Assembly: GCA_001939145.1 (NCBI GenBank)
Contig: LSRX01000302.1
Span: forward strand, 172,451-236,450
Length of the DNA: 64,000 nucleotides
Direction: 5' to 3'
Origin: Symbiodinium microadriaticum
Lineage: Eukaryota; Sar; Dinophyceae; Suessiales; Symbiodiniaceae
The notes beneath the pieces were generated by a model, which made no database searches, had not been told where the DNA came from, and saw nothing but the letters and a program-made list of their open reading frames with translations. Positions 51,322 through 61,002 of the stretch are shown one piece after another. Position 1 is the stretch's first letter. Each line of letters starts with the position of its first letter. The translations under genes and the position numbers were made by a program.

Positions 51322-52675
51322 GTATAAGATACTTCTGTATCCCAGGCCGGCCCGGAGGCCATCGAACTGCTGCAGGAGCGAAGCCCGGAAAAGCCGAAGG
51401 CGGACCTAGAAAGGCGAGACTCTTTTCTAGTACTCTTCTTCTTAGAATTCAGCCTGGTCCTTTTTTTATTTTTGTGATTCTTTAGTGTTACGATTATCAG
51501 CAGTACTATTCGTAGTATTAGTATTATTCGAATGTATCATTAGTAGAGTACTAGTATTTTCATTGTTGTTATCCTTACTACTAGTACATGTCGGGCCCTG
51601 TTTGGTCTAGTTTTTAGAGTTCAGGGTTTACTTGTTTATGGTTTAGGGCTTTGGGGTTTTCGTATTTAGAAACATGATAAAGATGATTGTGAGTTTAACT
51701 GTGATGTGGATTGTATGGGCTATGATTGTTCATTGAGTAGTTGATTGACTGATAGATTGTTTCATTGGTTGGTGGTTTGTTTGGTTGACTGAAACCCGGT
51801 TGTTTTGTTTGCCTATTTACTACCTGGCATTTGTCTGGTTGGCTGACTGGCAGCATATCTGCCTGATTGATTGGCATGTCGATGGCTTTGTTTACTTCTT
51901 TGAGTATCTAGTAAGTTAGCAAGTGTTTTGTTTGCATTGCTCCTGACGATGACGACGGTCGGCAGCGTCGTCATCACCGCAGGTTCTGATGATTGGTAAA
52001 GCCATCGCCAACTATTGCCACCATGTTGTGAACATCACATCCAAGTTGGTCTTGTTCCACATACAATCCTGCTGCTTCGTGTCATCGTTTTCTTCTTGCT
52101 CAGCGTCGCCATCACATTGGCATCATCATGGCCATCATCATCATTATCGTCATCATCACCATCATCACCATCTCCATCACCCTCGGAATCACCAGCATCA
52201 TCACCGACAACATCATCATCGTCGTCGTCATCATCGCAATCGTGATTATTACCTTCATCTTCATCTTCAGCATCGTCATCGCCCTTCATCACCATCACCA
52301 TCATCATCATCATCATCATTATCATCATCATCATCATCATCATCACCATCGTCATTATCATCGTCGTCGTCATCTTCATCGAGATCGCCATCGCCATCGT
52401 CGTCGTCATCATCCTTTTCATCGTCATCGTCATCGTAATCGTTATGATCATCAGCAGCATCATATTCATCACCACCTGTTCCTGTTCCTGCTTGGGCTTC
52501 GATTGAACCCCGAACGGTGATTGAACTTAGGGCCGTTTGAATTCCAGGGGATGCAATGAAAGCATTATTTGAGGATGCATGAACTCAGGGTGTGGATTGT
52601 GAGGTGTTTAGCTGTTTGGTTTAATTTGGTGTTTACTGATACTGTCGGAGCTACTGTCTGCCGTAGCTGCGCAGC
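50115..52675. other. Non-coding stretch upstream of the hydrolase gene
   Basis: Weak G-strand telomere-like units (51022-51060), AT-rich microsatellites (51120-51325), a degenerate trinucleotide tract (51415-51590) and the TCA-rich tract (52085-52475). No gene recognised in 50115-51000. Confidence 0.5.
52085..52475. repeat. Degenerate (TCA)n tract, about 390 bp
   Basis: TCA/TCG/TCC/TTA trinucleotides throughout. Its frames read poly-Ser, poly-His/Ile or, antisense, poly-Met/Asp, all artefacts. Confidence 0.93.
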
Positions 52676-54561
52676 ATGGCAGTCCACCCCAGATTTCGGA
52701 TGTTTTCTGCGCTCGTCCAAGCCTTGGTTTGGGCTGATGTTGCTAGAAGCCACTCCATTACGGAAGATGCATGTGCTATCAGCACACCGAGTGCAAATCT
52801 GGATGCTGGAGACCAGCATGACGAGTCCATGCTGATACAGCACCAAGGCTCATTGGGAACGTCAGCTGCTCCCGATGCTTTGGGTCTGGTACAGGAATCG
52901 GCGCTTGCAAATCGCACGATTCATACTCGGGGCCTCTCGTTCAGCTGCACTTGGACGCCATCTTCTTGTTCTCGAACGGTGCGTGGCAAGCAAGTGCTTC
53001 TCCTTCACGGCTTCCCGATGTGGAAGGAGATGGGGAGGGGTTCAAGTCGTGTTCCCAGAAAAGGGCTACGCGGCAAGAATCAACATGTGATCTCCTGTCT
53101 ATAGCGTTAGGTTTAATAGGGTTTATGAGATTTCGGTTTCCGGGCTTAGGTTTAGGGTACGTACCTGTCCAGCCAGCTATGGGGTTGCGCTTTCTGACCC
53201 CATATGGGGGGTTTCCGACATAGGGGACCCTAATATGGTACCCTAAATAGAAGGATCCTTGAATAAGGTACCCGAATTTTCGGAAAGTCCCATATGATGC
53301 AAGAAAGCACGGCGGAAGTCTTCAGCTAAGCTTCCTACATGAGCCGGCAAAGCCTGCCGATACTCTTCACTGTACTTCCTTGTTGCTGGTTGTCTTGTTT
53401 CGTCTTTACAGGGTGCTAGACCTATGTTAGAACTTAGAGCTGGACGGCCAAAGCAGAACTACATCGCAGAGCAAAAGGAAGCCCCAAACAGTTACAAGAA
53501 TCCTTCTGATAGTATGCTAGTCAATCTACTACAAGTTTGAAAGGAGACCTGGTTGGACTTGATGAAGGAGTTGGCAGACGTTGGCTACTGTGCTGCTGCT
53601 TGCGACCAGCGTGGATATTCGCCGGGGGCATCTCCTCCCTCTCAGCACGACTATACGGTGAAGAAGCTGATGGGCGATGTTGCCGGTTTTGCAAACGCTT
53701 TCGGCTTCAGAAGAGTCTTAGTAGTGGAGTATGTAGCCCTGAGATTTTTGTTTTGCTGATGCCTTGTTTGATTTTTTGGATGTGCCAGAACTCCCGAAAG
53801 CGAAACCATACGCCTTATAAGCTGCAAAGCCAAGTAAGGATTCCATCTCGTTGCCCACGACATTGGCGCCGTCATCAGCTGGCTTTTCTTAGGCTCGAAA
53901 CGCTGGCGCCGGCGAGTGGTAAGCTTTACCAGCCTCTCGGTGCAGGTTGAGGGCTATGGTTTAGGGTTTGGGGTTTAGGATTTAGAGGTTGGGTTCAGGG
54001 TGGATCAGTGTCAATGTATGTCTTCGTAGGTTAACACAAGAGCCTTTGGCGATGTTTTCAGGTTTGCGCAACGCCTTAGCAGTTCTTAGGGTTCAAACCG
54101 GGTTTAGGGTTTAGGCTAGGGTAAAAAGTGCGGCTTAACAATCCCTGAACACTACACCGGTCCAGAGTTTAGGAGTGTGTAAGGTGATTCCCAGGTTTAG
54201 GGTTAGGATTCCCAGGTTTAGGGTTTCGGTGACCCACTGAGGCTTGGCAGTTCCTCATCCCGTGGCTTTCTCGGATGGTCTCTTCGGCGAGACGGCAGAC
54301 CTGGATCAGCAGGCGGCCTCCTGAGCGCTTTCTGTTTAGAGGTCCCATAAGAGAGACAGGGTTTATCGCTTGCTCCTACATCTCAAAAGCTCACCAGAAT
54401 TTGGTATGCATGTGGAGGCAAATGGGCCGAAGATGCACACCAGCAATTCTACTATTGATTTGGCAAGATTTCAGCGCAAGTGCTGCCTATCGCCTATGCG
54501 GGGCCCTTTACAGACCTAGAACTGATTACTTCTGCATCGAAGCACGCTCCCTCTCTCTATA

Positions 54562-54600
<39 letters not shown>

Positions 54601-55735
54601 AAGGGTTCAGAAAGAAGCATTGGGGAATAGGAAGACTGCCCAATGATTACTAGCGGGGGTGAGGTGGTGTAGCCTTAAGAGCAAAAAATCAAGGACAGAA
54701 GGCCTTGAATGATCATAGGGCACCGTCGTATCATGAATGTTTAGCATCGTATTATGTATAGTGCATGAATGTTATAAAGATACAATCTTAAATAAGATAA
54801 ACATTATTATTATTATTATTATTATTACTACTATGGTTATTATTACTATTATTATTACTACTCTGATTATTATCACTATAGTTATTATTACTATTAGTCT
54901 TATTATTGGCGACAAGAGCACTAAGGCGGCATCGACCTATTTCCATCTCTTCAGGCGCCCGAGCTCGGCCTCTCTCAGCAACAACACACTGCAGAACGGC
55001 CTGTAAAATCGGAAGAGCTCTCTTTTGGTTTAGTAAGGGGTTTAAAGTTCGGGAGTTTAGGCTTGAGGGTGTTTTTTGGTGTGTTGGGATGTAGGTTTGC
55101 GGATTTAGGGTTGAGGGTCTTCTGTTGGTTTTGGGATGTAAGGTTTAAGGAAGGATGGTTGGGATCCTTCAGTCTATCAGTTTCTGCAATGATGTTCGGC
55201 ACCTAGCCCAAAACCCTAAACCCTAAACGCCGCAAGGTACGAACTCTTGGGTGCTCCTTTTTCTCCGTCCCAGACCTCCATGACCCCGCCGGGCCCTGGG
55301 TGGGAGTCACCGGAAGCGTTTCAGAAGGCGTTGTGGTGGTACAATGCTATCATCCCTCAATGGATGGCGCAAGGTCCATTACTCTCCGTGCAGGAGATAG
55401 CTCAACTGGGCTTTCAGCAAATTGCGGTTTTGCTTCAGCTTTTGGGTGGTAGCCCAACCCCAGGCAAGGCTGCACAGAATCGTGCTGAAAGCATTTCCGC
55501 GCCCACGCTCTTCATTTGCGGGAACGAAGATCACGCAATCCTTTGTACGAAACCCTTCTCAAGGGCGACGCAGCATTATTGCAAAGGCAGCTATGAGTTT
55601 TTGGAGGTAACGTGTGGGCATGATCTCCAGCATTGCCATGACCCGGATCAGACTGGAATCGTGTATGATGCTATTCTCGACCATATCAAGAAGCATTCGC
55701 ATTGGTGGTACGCCAGGTATGCTTCTCGCAAGTGA
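52676..55735 (+). CDS. Alpha/beta hydrolase, epoxide hydrolase/dehalogenase type, 7 exons
   Basis: Proposed exons: 52676-53026, 53544-53712, 53839-53918, 54062-54081, 54242-54312, 54926-55002, 55237-55735; about 421 residues. Family motifs fall in order across the joins: oxyanion LLLHGFP (residues 108-114); ACDQRGYSPGASP in exon 2; nucleophile Asp181 in LVAHDIGA; VPHPVAFSDGL in exon 5; YFHLF in exon 6; KALWWYN, acid Asp354 (CGNEDHAI) and base His384 (TCGHDLQ) in exon 7. Such enzymes hydrolyse epoxides or haloacids through an aspartyl ester; the substrate here is unknown. A hydrophobic N-terminal stretch (MFSALVQALVWADVA) may be a signal peptide. Start ATG 52676 is the first in frame. Introns 1 and 2 fit GA-AG, intron 5 GC-AG and the rest GT-AG. 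Exon 3 has one extra base near 53887-53893 (WLFL to ARNAGAGEW), so this copy is a pseudogene or carries a sequence error. Exon 4 (20 bp) is the least certain. Confidence 0.82.
53027..53543 (+). other. Hydrolase intron 1, GA-AG, bounded by a 7-bp direct repeat
   Basis: The exon end TGGAAG meets GAGATGG, and the intron end GAAAG meets GAGACC. AAGGAGA is therefore present at both boundaries. Splicing gives WKETWLDLM, matching the family. A short G-strand telomere-like stretch (about 53110-53160) lies inside. Confidence 0.65.
54549..54598. repeat. (CT)n microsatellite
   Basis: CT run of about 22 units with one ATATAT interruption, within intron 5 of the hydrolase gene. Confidence 0.95.
54801..54905. 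repeat. (ATT)n trinucleotide tract
   Basis: ATT units decaying to ACT/GTT/ATC, ending about 20 bp before exon 6 of the hydrolase gene. Confidence 0.9.
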
Positions 55736-56837
55736 ATTCACATTGTAAAGCAATCTCTTCAGCTGGGCCCTAAAGGTTGCCTGAAGAGTACCTAACTCCG
55801 CTAAACTCAACCCTCCAAGCCCTAACCTCCCCCCCAAACCAAACGGAATACACGTCACCTGGTCGCTCCGGCCTACTTGGATCACGCGGTCCAACACCGG
55901 CAGACGTTTCTGTTTTCAACTCTATAGTATGGCTCTGTAGACTCACAGTTGCAGGCTTTCGGGCCCAAAGAGAATGGGCTGTGTTGAGGCTACAGGAAGA
56001 GATCGAACATTCCAGTGCGAAGCCACTTGGGAGCGTTTCAAAAAGTTTGCCTTCGAGAGCTAACATGCACTTCATATGTAGCATCCCTGAGCCCTGCAGG
56101 ACCTGCTGCTTTGGGGTCAAAATTTTTGGTCCTTAAGAGTCACAGGACTTAAAACAATAGGTTTTAGGATGCGACGTGTACCCACAAAACCCTAAACTCA
56201 CCCTGCCCTAGGCGCCAAGATCCTAATCCCGAAACCCTATGACCCTAAACCCCAAACCCATTTTGCTACGTCAAGCTCTTTTCGTGAGATGTGTGTTTTA
56301 GATGACCCTCTTCCCTGGACTCTAAACTCTAAACCCTAAACCCTGAATCCTAAACCCTAAACCCCAAAACCCAAAACCCTAACATACCTTCAGCCCTTCG
56401 TCGATCGCCGAAGCAAAAGGGACCTATTCTCGGAGGAGAGGAGTTGGTGTTTTACCCACAGCCTCTACCGTAGCTCCTTCCTTTTTTTTGTTTAAGGGGT
56501 TTAGGGGTTTTGGGTCTATTGTTTTAGGGTTTAGGGGTTTAGGGGGTTTAGGGTTTTATTGAAAGTTTATTGTTTTAGGGGTTTAGGGTTTTAGGGTTTG
56601 GGGTTTTAGCTTATCCTATGGTTAGCACCCCCACCGCGAAGAAAAAACGCCGGCAATCCCACCAAAGGGTGCCGGAAAAAACTCTTATAACAGGGTACTA
56701 GCATTCTCTGCTCCGGACTTGTCAGCGGCATGTTGCCGAAGCCATTACAGTGAGTGCTCTGAGCAGAGGGTTTAGTGTGAAGGCATAGTTTTGGCTGCAG
56801 CTTTAACCTCGCAACCTCAACCTACTGTAAGCCCTGT

Positions 56838-57117
56838 CAAACCCCAAAGCCTGAACCTTAAACCCTAAACCCTGAACGCTGAGCCCTAAACCCTAAACCT
56901 ATAAACCCTAAACCCTAAACCCTAAACCTGAACCGTTAACCCTAAACCCTAAACCCCTAAATCCTATACCCGAAACCCTAAACCCCTAAACCCCAAACCC
57001 GAAACCCTGAACCCTGAACTTATAAACCCTGAACCCTAAACCCGAAGTCCTGAACCCCAAACCCCAAACCCGGAACCCCTAAACCTTAAACCCCAAACCC
57101 TGAACCCTGAACCCAGG
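56838..57117 (-). repeat. Longest interstitial telomere-like array (CCCTAAA), about 280 bp
   Basis: Some 35 to 40 heptamers with many CCCTGAA, CCCCAAA and CCCGAAA variants. Confidence 0.93.
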
Positions 57118-57221
57118 CCTCAGCCCCAGACCTCTTTTAGCGGCTTGAAGCATGTCGCCGCGACGACAGCGGCTCCGGAACGCTCTCAAGGCGCTTCCTT
57201 CATGGTGTTTTGGGTTACCGG

Positions 57222-57345
57222 GGTTTAGGGGTTTAGGGTTTTAGGGTTTAGGGTTTAGGGTTATAGGGTTTAGGGTTACGGGGTTGAGGGGCTTGGGGGG
57301 TTTTGAGGTTTTGGGGTTTTGGGGTTGAGGGTTTAGGATATTACG
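57222..57345 (+). repeat. Interstitial telomere-like block (TTTAGGG)
   Basis: TTTAGGG, TTATAGGG and GGGTTTTGGGG units, facing the preceding array. Confidence 0.85.
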
Positions 57346-58605
57346 GAGTTGAGGGTTCACGGTTTACTGCTTCAGACGGTAACGCCCGAAAGTGGAGAAG
57401 CCCAAAACTCACAGCCCTAAGCCGTAAACCCAGAAGCCGATATCCGCCTGCCCTTGTAAGTTATAAATATATCGGACGAATGAACGTTCAATCGAATACC
57501 AAGCTTCGAGCCGCCTGCAGCCGTCCTGAAGCCCGTCCAAAGACCCAGCTGCTTGCCATACTGCTTGCAGAAAGTGCGACGCACCCGGTAGGACTTGTCC
57601 ATAAAACTCGCCAACTTACCCGAAACCCTAAACCCCTAAACCCTATACACCCTAAACTTACCCGAAACCCACGAAGCCTTCAACAAAAACCCGGAACGTG
57701 TAAACCCCAAGCCATCCTGGGCTCTTCACCCAGTGCAATTGAAGGCCTTTTGTGCCCTGTCAGCTGCGCTGACGCTCCTTTGGCTTGGTGTATGGTTTAG
57801 GGTTTAGGCTTTAGGGATTAGGGTGCCTTGGTTTACAGTAGGTGTTCCTGGGTTGTGCAGGGGTGTCAGTTTAGGGGCTGGGCTTCGTTACTGAACCCTC
57901 ATTCCTTACACCTGAAAAACATCCCCCAGCCCTTACACAGTATCCTTAAACAAAAGGCAGCTGCTTTCGGAAGAGCCTCTGCTGATTGTGATTTGACGCT
58001 CTAGGCTGGGGGGCTTGCATCTGGGGTATGCTATGGAATAGTGATGTTGGGACTGTAAGGGGATATTGTTTGCCCGACCATCTCTTTTCTTGCTGCAGCC
58101 CTTGCTAATTTGTACAGCCAGTCTTGTGCAAGGCTCCAGTGCTTCGTGGCGCCCTTCACCGGGCACCCGCGCAGCATCGCAGAGCGGCCTGGTTCGAAAG
58201 CGAGACTGGGTGACACACGCTAAGGAGTCTGGGATTTGTTTCGATGACGAAGTGTGAGCCCCCTCCGGACTACTCTTTCTGTAAGCTGTCTTTGTCGTCA
58301 CACCACCCTCCCGGCTTTCCCGGTGTCTTTGCTCTACTGGGTACAGAGTGGTCAAGAGGGTAGCTTTTTCGGCTCTAGTTTTAAGAGAGTCCCCTAAACC
58401 CAAACCCTAAAACCCGAAGCCTAAAGCGCCAAGGGTTTAGGGGTTTGGGGGTTATGTAGGGTTTAGGAGCCCCGGCAGGACTATCACTACTAAACCTCGT
58501 TGACCTGGACCTAACCAAGTCTATGACCCCCTTTGACAGAAACCATGGACTGAACCCATGCACATCAGTCATGGATTCAGGCTTGCCGCCCTAGCCTCAA
58601 CAGAC

Positions 58606-58745
58606 CCCCAAACCCTAAATCCTGAGCTCCAAAGCCCAAAAACCCCAAACCCTAAACTCCAAGCCCTTGAGCTCCAAACCCCAAACTCCAAACCCTAAGC
58701 CCCAAAACCCTAAACTCCAAACCCCAAGCCCTAAACCCCTCGAAG
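58606..58745 (-). repeat. Interstitial telomere-like block (CCCTAAA/CCCCAAA)
   Basis: Includes a repeated CCCTAAACTCCAAGCC-type longer unit. Confidence 0.85.
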
Positions 58746-59763
58746 CCCCAAGCCAACTCAGGGGCAAGGCTTCTGAGCCTCAGCTGCGTCGCCCCGCGGC
58801 GCCGACGGAAACTGCTGGGATGGAGAGAGGTCGCGGGTTTCGGGTATTTTTGGGATTTAGGGTTTAGGCGTATTTAGGGTTTTTGACAGTTCTTTTTGTG
58901 GCAGTCATAAGGCAACACGTGGGTTCATGTTGAAATGGGCTTTTATACCGGCTGCGTAAGGTTGCTTCTATAGGCGTCTATAGGATCGTGTAAGGGCAGA
59001 ATAGCGACTTTAGACGGCTCGCTTTGGGCGCTCTAAGGGTTAAAAAAGCGGGCCTTTAAGGTTGGATATGTAGGGTTGCATGAGGATCTTATACGAGTGT
59101 TTTGGCAAGGAATGTTTCAAGGTTCCTTTCGGGTGTCTAAAGTTAGCATGGGAAGGAATGCATCTTGTTTAAGCTTATATCTACGCGCTACAAAATCCTG
59201 AGCAAGGACCTGGTTGTGAGAGTTGTTGTGGCTTGTGGGCGATAGACTACGCTTTTGTTCAAAGAAGGGTTTTCCAGCTTTAGGTTGTGGGGCTTAAAGT
59301 TGTGCAGTTTGGGAATGAGGGTTTCGCGTTCAGTGTTTCTTCAACGATGGCTTGGGCTGTATGCATTGTGGAATTTTAGGGTTGAGTCTTTGGGTTTATA
59401 TAGGGTCTAGGATTTAGGGTTGAGGTTTTCGTGCTCTCTTTCTCGCCATCTGACTCTGCTTGAGAATGCCGGGGCTTAGGAATCTCGAAGTTGGCGTAGT
59501 GTTTGCAAAGCAAATTTTGCAAACGACTTGGGGCTTGTAGGGCTTAGGGTTTGGGGGTTTAGGGGTTTGGGGTTTAGGGTTTAGGGTTCAGGTGTCGAGA
59601 CTGGGCTCTGGGTTCTTCCTGCAGCATTACGGACGCCGGCTGCCTGGTTCAGGTTCCCTTGACAGTCCGAAAGAAGATCGCGTGCCGGCTGCGGCGGGAG
59701 CCAACGCACCTCGCCAGGGGTAACTAGTTCTGGGCAGGCGCAAGAGAATATAGGGAGGGGACA

Positions 59764-59781
59764 AGCAGCAGCAGCGGCGGC

Positions 59782-59856
<75 letters not shown>
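59764..59856. repeat. (AGC)n trinucleotide array running into a gap
   Basis: Nearly pure AGC from 59764, with a short CGG patch, up to the first N. The real length is unknown. Confidence 0.95.
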
Positions 59857-60673
59857 NNNNNNNNNNNNNNNNNNNNNNNNNNNNNNNNNNNNNNNNNNNN
59901 NNNNNNNNNNNNNNNNNNNNNNNNNNNNNNNNNNNNNNNNNNNNNNNNNNNNNNNNNNNNNNNNNNNNNNNNNNNNNNNNNNNNNNNNNNNNNNNNNNNN
60001 NNNNNNNNNNNNNNNNNNNNNNNNNNNNNNNNNNNNNNNNNNNNNNNNNNNNNNNNNNNNNNNNNNNNNNNNNNNNNNNNNNNNNNNNNNNNNNNNNNNN
60101 NNNNNNNNNNNNNNNNNNNNNNNNNNNNNNNNNNNNNNNNNNNNNNNNNNNNNNNNNNNNNNNNNNNNNNNNNNNNNNNNNNNNNNNNNNNNNNNNNNNN
60201 NNNNNNNNNNNNNNNNNNNNNNNNNNNNNNNNNNNNNNNNNNNNNNNNNNNNNNNNNNNNNNNNNNNNNNNNNNNNNNNNNNNNNNNNNNNNNNNNNNNN
60301 NNNNNNNNNNNNNNNNNNNNNNNNNNNNNNNNNNNNNNNNNNNNNNNNNNNNNNNNNNNNNNNNNNNNNNNNNNNNNNNNNNNNNNNNNNNNNNNNNNNN
60401 NNNNNNNNNNNNNNNNNNNNNNNNNNNNNNNNNNNNNNNNNNNNNNNNNNNNNNNNNNNNNNNNNNNNNNNNNNNNNNNNNNNNNNNNNNNNNNNNNNNN
60501 NNNNNNNNNNNNNNNNNNNNNNNNNNNNNNNNNNNNNNNNNNNNNNNNNNNNNNNNNNNNNNNNNNNNNNNNNNNNNNNNNNNNNNNNNNNNNNNNNNNN
60601 NNNNNNNNNNNNNNNNNNNNNNNNNNNNNNNNNNNNNNNNNNNNNNNNNNNNNNNNNNNNNNNNNNNNNNNNN
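59857..60673. other. Assembly gap, 817 N
   Basis: Run of N between an (AGC)n and an (ACAT)n array. Open frames that cross it are meaningless. Confidence 1.
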
Positions 60674-60732
60674 ACATACATACATACATACATACATACA
60701 TACATACATACATACATACATACATACATACA

Positions 60733-60761
<29 letters not shown>
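60674..60761. repeat. (ACAT)n tetranucleotide array running out of the gap
   Basis: About 22 pure ACAT units, followed by mixed ATAC/TATG sequence to about 60960. Confidence 0.95.
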
Positions 60762-60764
<3 letters not shown>

Positions 60765-60968
60765 CATATATATGTACACATATACACACATACGTACATA
60801 TACCTGTGTACGTACATGCATATGTATATGAATATATGTGTATGTATATGTATATATGTACGGACGTGTGCATGCAAATACCTGCATATTGTATACATGC
60901 ATTTTGTAGATGTATGCATGTACGCATCTACATATTAAAAGGTGTATGTGTGTGTATGTATGTATTTA

Positions 60969-61002
60969 TGCATGCATGCATGCATGCATGCATGCATGCA
61001 TG
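60969..61002. repeat. (CATG)n self-complementary tetranucleotide array
   Basis: Eight consecutive GCAT units, fully palindromic and able to form a cruciform. Confidence 0.95.

Larger units (their letters stand above)
54313..54925 (+). other. Hydrolase intron 5, GC-AG, bounded by a 7-bp direct repeat
   Basis: CAG|GCGGCCTCC at the donor and AAG|GCGGCATCG at the acceptor share AGGCGGC. Splicing gives DLDQQAASTYFHLF. It contains (CT)n (54549-54598) and (ATT)n (54801-54905) arrays. Confidence 0.68.
55736..59763. other. Non-coding stretch with dense telomere-like blocks
   Basis: Facing pairs at 56320-56385/56490-56612, 56838-57117/57222-57345, 57620-57680/57793-57825 and 58606-58745/58853-58885. 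57950-58380 is repeat-free with a possible acceptor (TTGCTGCAG, about 58100) and open frames, but nothing recognisable. 58900-59500 shows no feature. Confidence 0.5.

Noticed and set aside
51989-52520. Poly-His/Ser and poly-Met/Asp open frames
   Set aside because: Translation of a degenerate (TCA)n tract in several frames on both strands.
59581-60927. Long minus-strand open frames of about 390-450 codons
   Set aside because: They exist only because the 817-N gap and two microsatellites contain no stop codons.
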